From the NCBI GenBank assembly GCA_963704975.1, contig CAVPIK010000003.1:186001-250000 (forward strand): a stretch of 64,000 bases of DNA, given 5' to 3'. Both the position numbers and the translations under genes were made by a program. The DNA comes from JAGNDO01 sp963704975 (GTDB lineage Bacteria > Chloroflexota > Anaerolineae > Caldilineales > Caldilineaceae). Within the stretch, counting starts at the first letter, position 1. Each line of letters starts with the position of its first letter. A model generated the notes under the pieces. That model ran no database searches. It worked only from the letters and a program-made list of their open reading frames with translations, and was not told where the DNA came from. Shown here one piece after another: positions 8,619 through 25,257 of this stretch.

Positions 8619-10170
8619 TTAGTTTCTCGTTTCTTGGCTGAGGCCGGTGACGATCTGGTCCATGCCCACGGCCCGGCTGCCTTTGATCAGTACCATATCC
8701 TTGGGTTGCAGGATCTCTTTGAGCAGACCGACGGCCGCCGCATCGTCTGGCATGGCGTGGACCGTGGCTGGATCCGCCCCGGCCTCCAGGGCGTGTTCGG
8801 CCATCATGCGGCCCAGGTCGCCCACGGTGACCAGAACTTGGGCCACCCCGGCGGCTCGGCGGCCCACCAATTTGTGGCCCTCCTCGGTATAGCTGCCCAG
8901 CTCCCGCATGTCCCCCAGCACGGCGATGCGCCGACCGGGCAGGTCCGGGTGCAGATCCAGCAGCAGGTTGAGGGCGGCGATGGTGCTGGCCGGGCTGGCG
9001 TTGTAGGTGTCGTCGATCAGGGTGCTGTCGTTGTGGCCGGTCACCACCACCAGGCGCAGTTGGCTGGCGTTGCGTTGCAGACCGGCCACGATCTCCTGCC
9101 AATTCAGCCCCTCGACCAAGCCCACCGCCGCGGCCCGCAAGGCCGTGTGGACGCTGTGCCGACCCAGCAGGGGAACCCGCACATGCAGGGTCTCCACCGA
9201 GCCCGGATTTGTCCGGCGAACGATAGTTGAACTGGAAGCGGATGCCGTCCATGCCCGCGCTTTCGATCCCCTCGGCCCACAGATCCGCCTCCGGGGTCAG
9301 CCCATAGCGGAAGATGCGGGCCTTGGTGAGGTCGGCCATGGGCCGCACCAACTCGTCGTCCCAATTGAGGATGGCCACGCCGCCGTCCGCGGCCCGGGGC
9401 AGGGCCTGCACCAGCTCGGATTTGGCCTGGGCGATGCGTTCGATGGTGCCCAATCGCTCCAAATGGCTGGGGCCGACATTGGTGATCACCCCCACATGGG
9501 GCCGGGCCAATTCGCACAGCCGGGTGATCTCCCCCATAGCGTACATGCCCATTTCCAGCACGGCCCGCTCGTGTTCCGTCCCCAGCCCCAGCAGGGTGAG
9601 GGGCAGGCCCTGTTCGTTGTTCAAATTGCCCGTGGAGGCCAGGGTGGTGAAGCGGTTGGCCAGCACATTGGCCGCCATCTCCTTGGTGCTGGTCTTGCCC
9701 ACGCTGCCGGTGATGCCGATCACCCGCAGGTCGGCCCGGCTGCGGTGCAGGCGTTGAAAGGCCCCCACCTGTTGCAGGGCCTGCTCCGTGTTGGGGACCA
9801 CAAAGGCCAATTGCACGCCCAACTCAGCCAATCGCCCCAGTTCTTCGGCAGAGAGGCCCGGCTTCGTCCCGCCCACAGGCTGGGGACCGGCGGTGCAGTC
9901 GATGATCAGCGCACCGGCTTGGGCGGCGGCGTCCCGGCCCCGCTCTTCGCACAAAATGGCGGCGGCGTCCCGTTCCACCGCCGTGGGGATGAAGCGGTGG
10001 CCGTCGGTGAACTGTCCGGCCAGGGCCACAAAGAGATCCCCGGCCAGCACATCCCGGCTGTCCAGCACAGCCCGGCCAATGGGCGCAGCCGCCAAGGCCC
10101 GGGGCGGGATCTGTCCCGTCAGGGCTTGCCACAAGGTATGCTGGGTGATGTGGGTCGGAATGATTGGCAT
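8619..10170 (-). CDS. murF: UDP-N-acetylmuramoyl-tripeptide--D-Ala-D-Ala ligase, one indel in the reading
   Basis: MurF adds D-Ala-D-Ala to the UDP-MurNAc tripeptide. The N-terminal part reads AVLDSRDVLAGDLFVAL, the ATP loop ITGSVGKTSTKEM (about 153-165), STGNLNNEQGLPLTLL and NVGPSHLERLG. At about 9203 the frame changes and the C-terminal domain follows (VRVPLLGRHSVHTALRAAAV, DDTYNASPAST, AVLGDMRELG, KGSRAVGMDQIV). Removing one C from the run at 9202-9204 joins them into about 516 residues. That is longer than usual (about 450-480); part of the excess is a GPQPVGGTKPGLSAEELG insert near residue 100. Confidence 0.93.
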
Positions 10171-10260
10171 AGGTGTATTTCGTGAAACGTGTTGCGTGAA
10201 TAATACGATGCGAGTTGCGAAATGTGGCGGGGCGGGGCGACCTGTTTCCTAATCCTCAAA

Positions 10261-10281
10261 CCCCAATCCCCAATCCCCTAT
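10261..10281. repeat. CCCCAAT heptamer run beside the ftsI stop
   Basis: CCCCAAT at 10261-10267 and 10268-10274 is followed by the variant CCCCTAT. The adjoining murF-ftsI spacer (10171-10277) also contains GTGAAACGTG and GATGCGAGTTGCGA motifs that recur at 57114 and 19637. There is no gene in this spacer. Confidence 0.7.
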
Positions 10282-12140
10282 TTCCCCAGCCGCACACTGT
10301 CCGGCGGGATGTTCAAATGCTCCAGAAGGCGGATGGCGACCCGGCCAAAGACCGGGGCGGCGGTGTAGGTGGCCCAGGGGCTGATTTTGGGATCCGGGCG
10401 GTCCATCTTGACCAACATGACGAATTGGGGATCATCCGCCGGCACAAAGCCCACAAAGCTGACGATGGTCTCGTCCTCCAAGTAGCCTTCGGGCGAGGGG
10501 ATTTCGGCTGTGCCGCTCTTGCCCGCCACGCTGTAGCCCTGCACCTTTGCCCGGCTGTTGCCCGTTTCCACCGTGTGGACCATCATCTCGGTCATGGTGG
10601 CCGCGCTCTCTTGGGAGATGACCCGGCGCACCACCGTGGGCTGGGTTTGCAGCACCCGGTCGCCCTCCACCCGGGCCTGGACAATGTAGGGCCGCATCAG
10701 GGTGCCGCCGTTGGCAATGGCGGCGGCGGCGTTGATCATCTGGATGGGCGTCACGGCCAAGCCTTGGCCAAAGCTGTTGGTGCCCAAGTCCGCCTGGCTC
10801 CATGTGGGATCGCCGGGTGATTTGACCAACCCGTCCATCTCGCCAAAGAGGTCGATCTCTGTGGACTGTCCAAAGCCGAAGAGGTTGACATATTTATAGA
10901 ACGCTTCGGCCCCCACTTTTTCGGCCACTTGCGCCGTCACCACATTCAACGAAAGGGCCAGGGCATCGGCCACGGTGACCGCACCGGCGGCGTTGCGGCT
11001 GCTGTTCTGGATGATCCGCCCGCCCACGCTGATGGAGCCGGTGTCGGTAAAGATGTCCGTGGGCTTGACCGTCCCCGTGTCCACCGCCGCGGCCATGGTG
11101 ATGATCTTGTAAATGGATCCCGGCTCATATTGGGCGCTGATGGCGCTGTCCCGAAAAGCCAGATAGTCGTCCACTTGATCAAAGTGGTTGGGATCATAGG
11201 TGGGCAGATTGGCCAACCCCAGGATAGCCCCGGTTTTTGGATCCATCACAATGATGGTGCCCGCCTCGGCCCGATAGAAAGAGAGGGCATCCCGCAGCTC
11301 TTCTTCGATGATCCACTGCACCGTGCGGTCCAGGGTCAGGACCAAATCCTTGCCCGTGGTGGAGGGAACCAGGGTGCGCACTTGGGGACTCAGGCTCTCT
11401 ACGCCGGTCACCCGGCCCTTGGGCAGCCCCACCCCGTCCGCCCGCAAAAAGAGGTTGTAATAGCCTTCCAGCCCATAAAAGCCCTGGCGCTCTGTGTTGA
11501 CAAAGCCCACCACCTGAGAGGCGACCTGGTTTTGGGGATAGTAGCGGCTGGGGGCAGGGCGCATGGTTAGATAACGCACAGGACTGCGTTTTAGGTTCGC
11601 CAGGGCGGTTTTTCGGTCTATCCCTCGGGTGGCGGCCTCTTCAATGGCCGCTTCGGTCTCAACCAACTCCGCGGCCTTGGCGTCTTTGAGCGCTTGCCCC
11701 AAAGTTAGATCCAGATCCTTGGCCAGTAGGGCATAGTTGGTGCCTTCGCGCTCCACCAGAATCTGCCATGTCTCCGCCGCGGGGATGCCGGCCGCGCTCT
11801 CCAGCCAATAGGCTAACGTCGCCCACTGCTCCTGGGGGATCAGGCTGGGATCCACGATGAGCTGATAGCGGAAGCGATCCGCGGCCAGCAACTCGCCGTC
11901 CCGATCCACGATCACGCCCCGGGGCGCCTCCAGAGAGAGGCTGGGGACAGGGAGACCGCCTTGGGCTTCAAAGCGCATCCAGTTGACCAATTGATATTGG
12001 AAGAGACGCAGGACAATAAATATCCCGGCCGCGGCCAGAAGAAAGACCAGGACCATAAAACGCCGATGCTGCCGACGTTCAAGTTCGGCAGCATCGGTGG
12101 ATAGGGTTGGTAGTCCAGGGTGGTTCGGGCTTAGGGACAT
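10278..12140 (-). CDS. ftsI: Class B penicillin-binding protein (FtsI/PBP2 type transpeptidase)
   Basis: A 620-residue peptidoglycan transpeptidase with one N-terminal membrane anchor (about 28-45), a dimerisation domain beginning APRGVIVDRDGELLA (about 72-86) and a C-terminal penicillin-binding domain. The catalytic motifs are complete: SIYK (342-345), SLN (397-399) and KSGT (541-544). Its place in the dcw cluster, next to the ftsL-like gene and upstream of ftsW, makes it the septal FtsI. No C-terminal PASTA domain is present. The frame is intact. Confidence 0.94.
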   Translation of the reverse strand: MSLSPNHPGLPTLSTDAAELERRQHRRFMVLVFLLAAAGIFIVLRLFQYQLVNWMRFEAQGGLPVPSLSLEAPRGVIVDRDGELLAADRFRYQLIVDPSLIPQEQWATLAYWLESAAGIPAAETWQILVEREGTNYALLAKDLDLTLGQALKDAKAAELVETEAAIEEAATRGIDRKTALANLKRSPVRYLTMRPAPSRYYPQNQVASQVVGFVNTERQGFYGLEGYYNLFLRADGVGLPKGRVTGVESLSPQVRTLVPSTTGKDLVLTLDRTVQWIIEEELRDALSFYRAEAGTIIVMDPKTGAILGLANLPTYDPNHFDQVDDYLAFRDSAISAQYEPGSIYKIITMAAAVDTGTVKPTDIFTDTGSISVGGRIIQNSSRNAAGAVTVADALALSLNVVTAQVAEKVGAEAFYKYVNLFGFGQSTEIDLFGEMDGLVKSPGDPTWSQADLGTNSFGQGLAVTPIQMINAAAAIANGGTLMRPYIVQARVEGDRVLQTQPTVVRRVISQESAATMTEMMVHTVETGNSRAKVQGYSVAGKSGTAEIPSPEGYLEDETIVSFVGFVPADDPQFVMLVKMDRPDPKISPWATYTAAPVFGRVAIRLLEHLNIPPDSVRLGK

Positions 12141-12153
12141 GGGCGGTTTGTTT

Positions 12154-12185
12154 GTTGATGGGTTGATGAGTTGATTGGTTGATTG
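12154..12185. repeat. Four tandem GTTGATNN octamers in the ftsL-ftsI spacer
   Basis: The copies are GTTGATGG, GTTGATGA, GTTGATTG and GTTGATTG at 12154-12185, followed by a degenerate GGTGGGTT. They lie in the short spacer upstream of ftsI. Simple repeats of this size recur in other spacers of the window. Confidence 0.75.
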
Positions 12186-12218
12186 GGTGGGTTATCCTGA
12201 TGCCCAATCGCTGGTCCC

Positions 12219-12953
12219 CTATCGGGTGGCGGCGATGGTGGTCTCCGTCGTGCTTGGATCCCCGGCCATGCGCTGCCAGGTTTGCTGGCCATAGACCCGC
12301 AAGTCTGCCCACAGGGTGCCAAATCCCAGGTTCAGGTCGGTGAAAAAGCCATCCGTGCGCACACGCAGATCCTGCACCCAGTCTGTGCGCGGTACCGAAA
12401 TGCCCAGGCGGCCAAAGTCCAGACGGCTGGAAATATCAGGGTTTCCATTCCCTTGGGCGGCGGGTTGATTGGCGACGACGGGCAAGTTGGCGCTCACCGT
12501 GGGCAGGGCCTGCACCACAGGATCCGTGGTCATCACCACCGGGGGCAGGTCCGCGGCCAGGGGCATGTAGAGGTTGGCGTAGTCCTTTTGGAAGCCCATG
12601 CTGGTGGCCCGGTTCTGCACCACGGGCAGGCTCGTATACTGGCTGATCTGCCACATCAACTCGGCGTTGACCAGCTCAGATTCGGCGTGCTCCGCCTGCA
12701 AGAGGGCCAACTGGTTCTCGGCCTGGGCAATCTGCACTGACAGCCAGATATGCACCCCGGCCCCGGCCCCGAACAGCAGCATGATCGCCACCCACCACAC
12801 AAAAGCCGTGCGGTCCAAGGGCATGGACAAGATGCGCATCACCGTGCCAAGCGGATTGTGGCGCAACGTGTCGCGGATAGACCCGGTCAATCCCCCGGAC
12901 ATTTGTCCGGGAGCCGATGAAAGAGAAGAAGGGATCGCAGTCTGTTGTAGCAT
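12219..12953 (-). CDS. FtsL-like bitopic cell division protein
   Basis: A 244-residue protein with a basic cytoplasmic N-terminus (about 1-50), one membrane segment (about 52-70, VWWVAIMLLFGAGAGVHIWL) and then a heptad-like coiled coil (QIAQAENQLALLQAEHAESELVNAELMWQ). This layout and the position between rsmH and ftsI are those of FtsL, which scaffolds the divisome with FtsB/FtsQ and FtsI. The sequence is too diverged to claim homology from motifs. The long extracytoplasmic tail (about 140-244, with a Pro/Val-rich stretch) is unusual, as typical FtsL is 90-130 residues. Confidence 0.65.
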   Translation of the reverse strand: MLQQTAIPSSLSSAPGQMSGGLTGSIRDTLRHNPLGTVMRILSMPLDRTAFVWWVAIMLLFGAGAGVHIWLSVQIAQAENQLALLQAEHAESELVNAELMWQISQYTSLPVVQNRATSMGFQKDYANLYMPLAADLPPVVMTTDPVVQALPTVSANLPVVANQPAAQGNGNPDISSRLDFGRLGISVPRTDWVQDLRVRTDGFFTDLNLGFGTLWADLRVYGQQTWQRMAGDPSTTETTIAATR

Positions 12954-13047
12954 ACGGCACGTCTCCGGTGGGGAAAGGGTAATGAGTTAAGCGTAATAAA
13001 GTAATGAGGCTAGATGATCTGGACGATTGGGCGACTGGGCAGATTTT

Positions 13048-13079
13048 CACCCCTTCACCCGCTCACCCCTTCACCCGTT
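13048..13079. repeat. Two 16-bp tandem repeats over the rsmH stop
   Basis: CACCCCTTCACCCGCT (13048-13063) is followed directly by CACCCCTTCACCCGTT (13064-13079). The second copy covers the rsmH stop codon and its last codons. The rest of the spacer to the ftsL-like start (12954-13062) shows no gene. Confidence 0.75.
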
Positions 13080-14028
13080 CCGCCACCCGCAGCTTCGCCG
13101 ATCGGCTGCGGGGATTGGCGGCCAGTTCGTCCGGGCCGGGGGTGATGGGCTTGCGTGTGATGATGTTCAGGGTAGGCGTGCGGTCGGTGCCCCCGTAGGG
13201 GTGGAAGCGATCCGGGACGAAATCCTGGGCTTCGGCTTGCATCCACTGCTTGACCAGGCGATCTTCCAGGCTGTGAAAGCTGATGACGGCCAGCCTGCCG
13301 CCGGGTTTGAGCAGGTCCAGGGCCACGGGCAATACCCGCTCCAATTGGCCCAATTCGTCGTTGACCGCAATGCGCAGGGCCTGAAAGGTCTTGGTGGCCG
13401 GGTGGGTGCGGCTGCCTCGGCGTCCGCCCACGGCCCGTTCCACGATTTCGGCCAGGGCCAACGTGGTCATAATGGGCCGATTTTTCACCAAATGGCGGGC
13501 GATGGGCCGACTTTTTCGCTCCTCGCCATAGCGGAAAATCAGGTCGGCCAGGTCAAACTCCGGCCAGGTGTTGACGATCTCGGCGGCGGAGAGGGGGGCC
13601 GTGGGGTCCATGCGCATGTCCAGCGGCCCCTCCTGGGAGAACGAGAAGCCCCGTTCGCCGGTCTCCAACTGGAAGCTGCTCACCCCCAGATCCAACAAAA
13701 TGCCGTCAACCGGCGCAAAGTCCTGGTCCGAGGCGAGCTGGGCCATCTCTTCAAAGCGGCCCTGCACCAGAATCAGCCGCCCATCCGCCACGGCCTGGGG
13801 CAGAAGCTGGGCCACCCGCAAAATGGCCGCCGGGTCCGCGTCCACCGCCAAGACTTGGCCATCCGGTGCGCTGTCGCTTAGAATGCGGGCCGTGTGACCG
13901 CCACCCCCCACTGTGCCATCTATATAGCGTCCACCGGGCTGGGCTTGCAGACCGTCCAACACCTCGGCCAGCAAAACCGGAATGTGATCCGCGTCCTGAG
14001 GATCCGGGGGTGGGGCAAAGTGGGGCAT
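13063..14028 (-). CDS. rsmH: 16S rRNA (cytosine-1402 N4) methyltransferase
   Basis: RsmH (MraW) methylates N4 of C1402 in the 16S rRNA P site using SAM. The 321-residue protein shows the family start HIPVLLAEVLDGL, the SAM site YIDGTVGGGGHTARIL (about 34-49), DGILLDLGVSSFQLE, RGFSFSQEGPLDMRMD and GSRTHPATKTFQALRIAVN. It ends with the NPRSRSAKLRVAER motif typical of the C-terminus. It lies 3 nt after mraZ. The frame is intact. Confidence 0.97.
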   Translation of the reverse strand: MPHFAPPPDPQDADHIPVLLAEVLDGLQAQPGGRYIDGTVGGGGHTARILSDSAPDGQVLAVDADPAAILRVAQLLPQAVADGRLILVQGRFEEMAQLASDQDFAPVDGILLDLGVSSFQLETGERGFSFSQEGPLDMRMDPTAPLSAAEIVNTWPEFDLADLIFRYGEERKSRPIARHLVKNRPIMTTLALAEIVERAVGGRRGSRTHPATKTFQALRIAVNDELGQLERVLPVALDLLKPGGRLAVISFHSLEDRLVKQWMQAEAQDFVPDRFHPYGGTDRTPTLNIITRKPITPGPDELAANPRSRSAKLRVAERVKG

Positions 14029-14031
14029 GGC

Positions 14032-14475
14032 CTAAATGCCCAAAGCCGAGAACATCTCGTTCATGATGGCCGGGTCGTTCAACGGTTCCAGGGTCTTCTC
14101 CCACTCGTCCGGGGTCCACAACTCAAAATAGGCGTCCACACCGGCCACAATCACATCATTCTCGATCCCGACCATCTCCCGCAGACGCTGGCTGATCAGA
14201 ATGCGCCCCTGCTTGTCCGGCGTCAGGTCCTCGGCAGAGCTGAAGAGAAAGCGGCGCAGCATGGCCGAGGAGGCGTTGGCCACGGGCAGATCGCTGACCC
14301 GCTTCGCCACGGTCTCCCAGTGCGCCTGGGGCGCGGCCATCAAACAATTGCCCTGGGGATGCCGGGTGATCACAAGGCCCCGGGCCACAGATTCCCGATA
14401 TTTTGCGGGAATCGTGAGCCGACTTTTGCTATCCAGGCTGTGGGTGTATGTGCCAAGAAACACGGCGGGCCTCAA
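14032..14475 (-). CDS. mraZ: Transcriptional regulator MraZ
   Basis: MraZ is an AbrB-like DNA-binding protein that forms rings and represses its own dcw cluster. The 147-residue protein starts MRPAVFLGTYTHSLDSKSRL; both halves of the duplicated fold show the D-x-x-x-R signature (DSKSR near residue 16 and DKQGR near residue 85). It is the first gene of the dcw operon. GGG-type boxes in the promoter directly upstream (14556-14610) look like its operator. Confidence 0.96.
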   Translation of the reverse strand: MRPAVFLGTYTHSLDSKSRLTIPAKYRESVARGLVITRHPQGNCLMAAPQAHWETVAKRVSDLPVANASSAMLRRFLFSSAEDLTPDKQGRILISQRLREMVGIENDVIVAGVDAYFELWTPDEWEKTLEPLNDPAIMNEMFSALGI

Positions 14476-14555
14476 TCAAGGGTCGTTGATGGGTGGATTT
14501 AAGCGGTCGGTGTTGGAAATTTGGGATAACTTTTGTAGAACATGCGTACTAATCG

Positions 14556-14610
14556 CCCCACATTGCCCCGCAAGAAGCAAGATTATAGGGATATTGTCCC
14601 ACATTGTCCC
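14556..14610 (-). promoter_or_regulatory. MraZ-type operator: two pairs of GGG boxes at 10-bp spacing
   Basis: On the minus strand four G-rich boxes occur in two pairs: ATGGGACAATGTGGGACAAT (complement of about 14596-14612) and GGGGCAATGTGGGG (complement of about 14556-14569). Box starts on the plus strand are 14556, 14566, 14598 and 14608. Within each pair the spacing is exactly one helical turn, and between pairs about three turns. Known MraZ sites are direct repeats of TGGGN with about 10-bp period ahead of mraZ, so this is a strong candidate for autoregulation. Confidence 0.8.
14582..14610 (-). promoter_or_regulatory. mraZ/dcw promoter
   Basis: On the minus strand GGGACA (14610-14605) lies 17 nt before a perfect TATAAT (14587-14582), a sigma-70-type promoter firing toward mraZ with a start near 14575. 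The -35 is formed by one of the MraZ-type boxes, so MraZ binding would block polymerase. Confidence 0.8.
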
Positions 14611-14886
14611 ATATTCTACCACAGGGATGGATTCCCTGTCTAGGATCAATTAGGGTTATTTTTGGGTTATTTGGGATTGTTTTTGACGAATTTGGGTGAA
14701 TTGGTGATAAATTGCCACGCTAACCTGTTTGAGACGGGATAAGGCCTTACTTCCCGCTAACGTTTTTACCGTTATACTGTAATTTCGCACATGGTACGTC
14801 TGGGCGGCACATCGAGAAGGTGTTTGGGCAGCAAAGGTGTTTTGATAGGCCAGTGGACCCAATCCCAAATTTTCCCAAATCGATTG

Positions 14887-14915
14887 TTGACAATGCCCTC
14901 TCTCTGTGCTATTCT
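14887..14915 (+). promoter_or_regulatory. Promoter upstream of the rpoB leader
   Basis: Perfect TTGACA at 14887-14892 is followed after 17 nt by TATTCT at 14910-14915. Transcription would begin near 14922, about 780 nt before the rpoB start. It is the best match to a sigma-70 promoter in the mraZ-rpoB divergent region. Confidence 0.8.
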
Positions 14916-14921
14916 TTCAAG

Positions 14922-15699
14922 TTGCGGTACCACCTGGCTGGGTGTGGATGAATGGCCTTAAGGTGTACGAAAGCCTTGGGGCGATTCAAATTTTATCAAG
15001 CCATTTTCAACTGGGTGGGGTAGGCTACAAGTGGACCAAGTCAGTCAGTTGGGAATCGGATTGAGTTGAAAGATCGATTCCAGGCAAATGGTTCGCAGTG
15101 TGGTGATTCACATAAAGTCAAGTTCAATAACGAGGTGGTTTCCTGTTCAAGATGCCCAGCCCAAGAAAAATTCTGGTTGGGCTTTTCTGCTGCCCTGGAA
15201 CCGGCCCTAACCTGGAGCGCCTGTTGTAGACAGGTGTGGGTGGGGAAGCGGTGTGGGTGGTGTAATCAGTTCGGCAGCGGAAACTGCCCACAAGCCAAGG
15301 CACCTGAAGGCAGAGCATGTGAGATCAGCATAGACGCTGCGCTCCCGCTGGCTGCAAGGTGCCATCTTGTTGTTAGGTGTTGGTTAAAAAAGTGGCCACA
15401 AAGTTGGCAAGAAGGGAAGTTCTACGAAGGAAAAGGAGTTCGTTTCTCTGCTTCTTCGTGGACCTTCCCGTCTTCGTGTCTTCGTGGCTACTGTCCCGGT
15501 TTTTGCGGGCTGTAAGATGAAGTTGGATTTTTTGGAAGTGGACAGGCTCGTTGGTAGATTGGTGCGGACCCCGGTTAGAGGGGCCACCGCCCGATAATGG
15601 GTCTGGACGTCGGATGTGTGGGTTGGTGCGTGGATCGCTTGCGTGGTCTGCGAATCGACAACAAGATGATCAAGAGTAAGTGTAAGGAGCCCATTGTAC
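14922..15699 (+). other. Long rpoB leader, no protein gene recognised
   Basis: Between the promoter and the rpoB start lie about 780 nt without a convincing gene. A stem GGAATCG/CGATTCC falls at about 15051-15084, and a terminator-like hairpin at 15158-15186. Further on are an AAGGAAAAGGAG-rich stretch and a CTTCGTGTCTTCGTGG simple repeat near 15470. Reading frames here (for example a Cys/Trp-rich one at 15066-15515) match no family I know. The first part could be an attenuated leader or a separate small RNA; I do not recognise RNase P, tmRNA, SRP or 6S RNA signatures. Confidence 0.5.
15158..15186 (+). terminator. Terminator-like hairpin in the rpoB leader
   Basis: AGCCCAA (15158-15164) pairs with TTGGGCT (15177-15183), with a 12-nt loop, followed by TTTCT. 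It lies about 240 nt downstream of the predicted rpoB transcription start, so it could attenuate rpoBC or end a short RNA. Confidence 0.55.
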
Positions 15700-19618
<3,919 letters not shown>

Positions 19619-19636
19619 GATCGAGATGCAAGATGC

Positions 19637-19671
19637 GAGATGCGAGTTGCCTGGAATGCAACTCGCATCTC
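19637..19671 (+). repeat. 14-bp perfect hairpin between rpoB and rpoC
   Basis: The arm at 19637-19650 (GAGATGCGAGTTGC) pairs fully with 19658-19671 (GCAACTCGCATCTC) around a 7-nt loop. No U-run follows, so it is more likely a processing site, mRNA stabiliser or dispersed repeat than a terminator. It is built from the GATGCGA heptamer, also seen upstream of ftsI at about 10207-10219. Confidence 0.75.
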
Positions 19672-19720
19672 ATAACTCGCAACTCGCCTCTACGTTTAGC
19701 GATCAGGAGAGCGAAGCTAT

Positions 19721-24369
<4,649 letters not shown>

Positions 24370-24371
24370 AA

Positions 24372-24443
24372 AGTACGTAGTTGGCGCTTTAGCGCCCGGA
24401 TTGGCTAGACCAAATCCGGGCGCTAAAGCGCCAACTACGTACT
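24372..24443 (+). repeat. 31-bp perfect inverted repeat after rpoC
   Basis: The arms 24372-24402 and 24413-24443 are exact reverse complements around a 10-nt loop. The left arm begins AGTACGTAGTTGGCGC and ends CCCGGATT; TTTAGCGCC is central to it. It starts 3 nt after the rpoC stop. It may terminate or stabilise the rpoBC message, but no U-run follows and the perfect arms suggest a dispersed palindromic element. Confidence 0.9.
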
Positions 24444-24491
24444 GAAGTCGGGTCAAATTAGAATGTCATGTTGTTTCCAGACGGGGAAAAC

Positions 24492-24521
24492 TTGACCCGG
24501 GCAAAAGGGATGTGTTACAAT
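24492..24521 (+). promoter_or_regulatory. Promoter of the rpsL-rpsG-fusA group
   Basis: TTGACC at 24492-24497 and TACAAT at 24516-24521 are 18 nt apart. The predicted start near 24528 leaves a leader of about 200 nt before rpsL. The leader includes an ACCAGG/CCTGGT stem with inner CTGT/ACAG pairs (about 24578-24612), followed by T-rich sequence. Confidence 0.72.
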
Positions 24522-24731
24522 CGGAGATCGTGGGCTTGCACAGAAAAGATCCCGCGACCAGTTATTTTTTGCGTTGAACCAGGACTGTCTATTAAACAGA
24601 TCGCCTGGTCTTGAATTGTTACTTTTTTGCCCAATTCGACCGGATTGATGGTTGATTCGGAATTTGGGCTGTCAACTATTGAATTCACTGCTGTACTTTC
24701 GGCATAATGTCAGACCTGATGGAGGGTTCCT

Positions 24732-25154
24732 TTGCCTACGATTAACCAGCTGGTTCGCAAGGGCCGCAAAGATAAACCGCGTAAGGAGACCGCTCCGGCG
24801 CTCCGCTATACCCAGAACACCTTGACAGGGAAGACCCGGCGTATCGCTAAGGGCAATCCCCAGAAGCGCGGTGTGTGTACCCAGGTGCGAACGACCACCC
24901 CGAAGAAGCCGAATTCGGCTCTGCGTAAGGTGGCCCGTGTGCGTCTGACCAACGGAATTGAAGTCACCGCCTATATTCCCGGTGAAGGCCACAACCTGCA
25001 GGAGCATAGTGTCGTGCTGGTGCGCGGCGGTCGTGTCAAGGATCTGCCCGGTGTGCGCTATCACATCGTGCGTGGCGCTTTGGACAGCACCGGCGTCAGC
25101 AATCGCAGACGCAGCCGTAGCAAGTATGGTGCCAAGCGGCCCAAGGGCAAATAG
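24732..25154 (+). CDS. rpsL: Small ribosomal subunit protein S12
   Basis: S12 lies at the decoding centre of the 30S subunit. The 140-residue protein begins at a TTG (24732) 5 nt after GGAGGG and reads MPTINQLVRKGRKDK. The core TTTPKKPNSALRKVARVRL and GGRVKDLPGVRYHIVRG carry the lysines altered in streptomycin resistance in their sensitive form. It is somewhat longer than the usual 124 residues because of extra sequence near residues 14-35. First gene of the str group. Confidence 0.97.
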   Translation: MPTINQLVRKGRKDKPRKETAPALRYTQNTLTGKTRRIAKGNPQKRGVCTQVRTTTPKKPNSALRKVARVRLTNGIEVTAYIPGEGHNLQEHSVVLVRGGRVKDLPGVRYHIVRGALDSTGVSNRRRSRSKYGAKRPKGK

Positions 25155-25257
25155 TCAGCCCGGATCGGTTGACCTCTAGCCGGTTCGACCTGTCCCCCTA
25201 ACGCAGCGTACGACGCATGTGCGTACAAGTCATGGAAAAGTAACGGAGAAGTCAGCA

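Noticed and set aside
14656..14868. 70-codon minus-strand frame upstream of mraZ
   Set aside because: It lies outside the mraZ promoter with no ribosome site or homology; likely chance.
15066..15515. 149-codon frame in the rpoB leader, rich in Cys and Trp
   Set aside because: Non-ATG-like context, odd composition, overlaps the terminator-like hairpin and matches no family; treated as non-coding leader.
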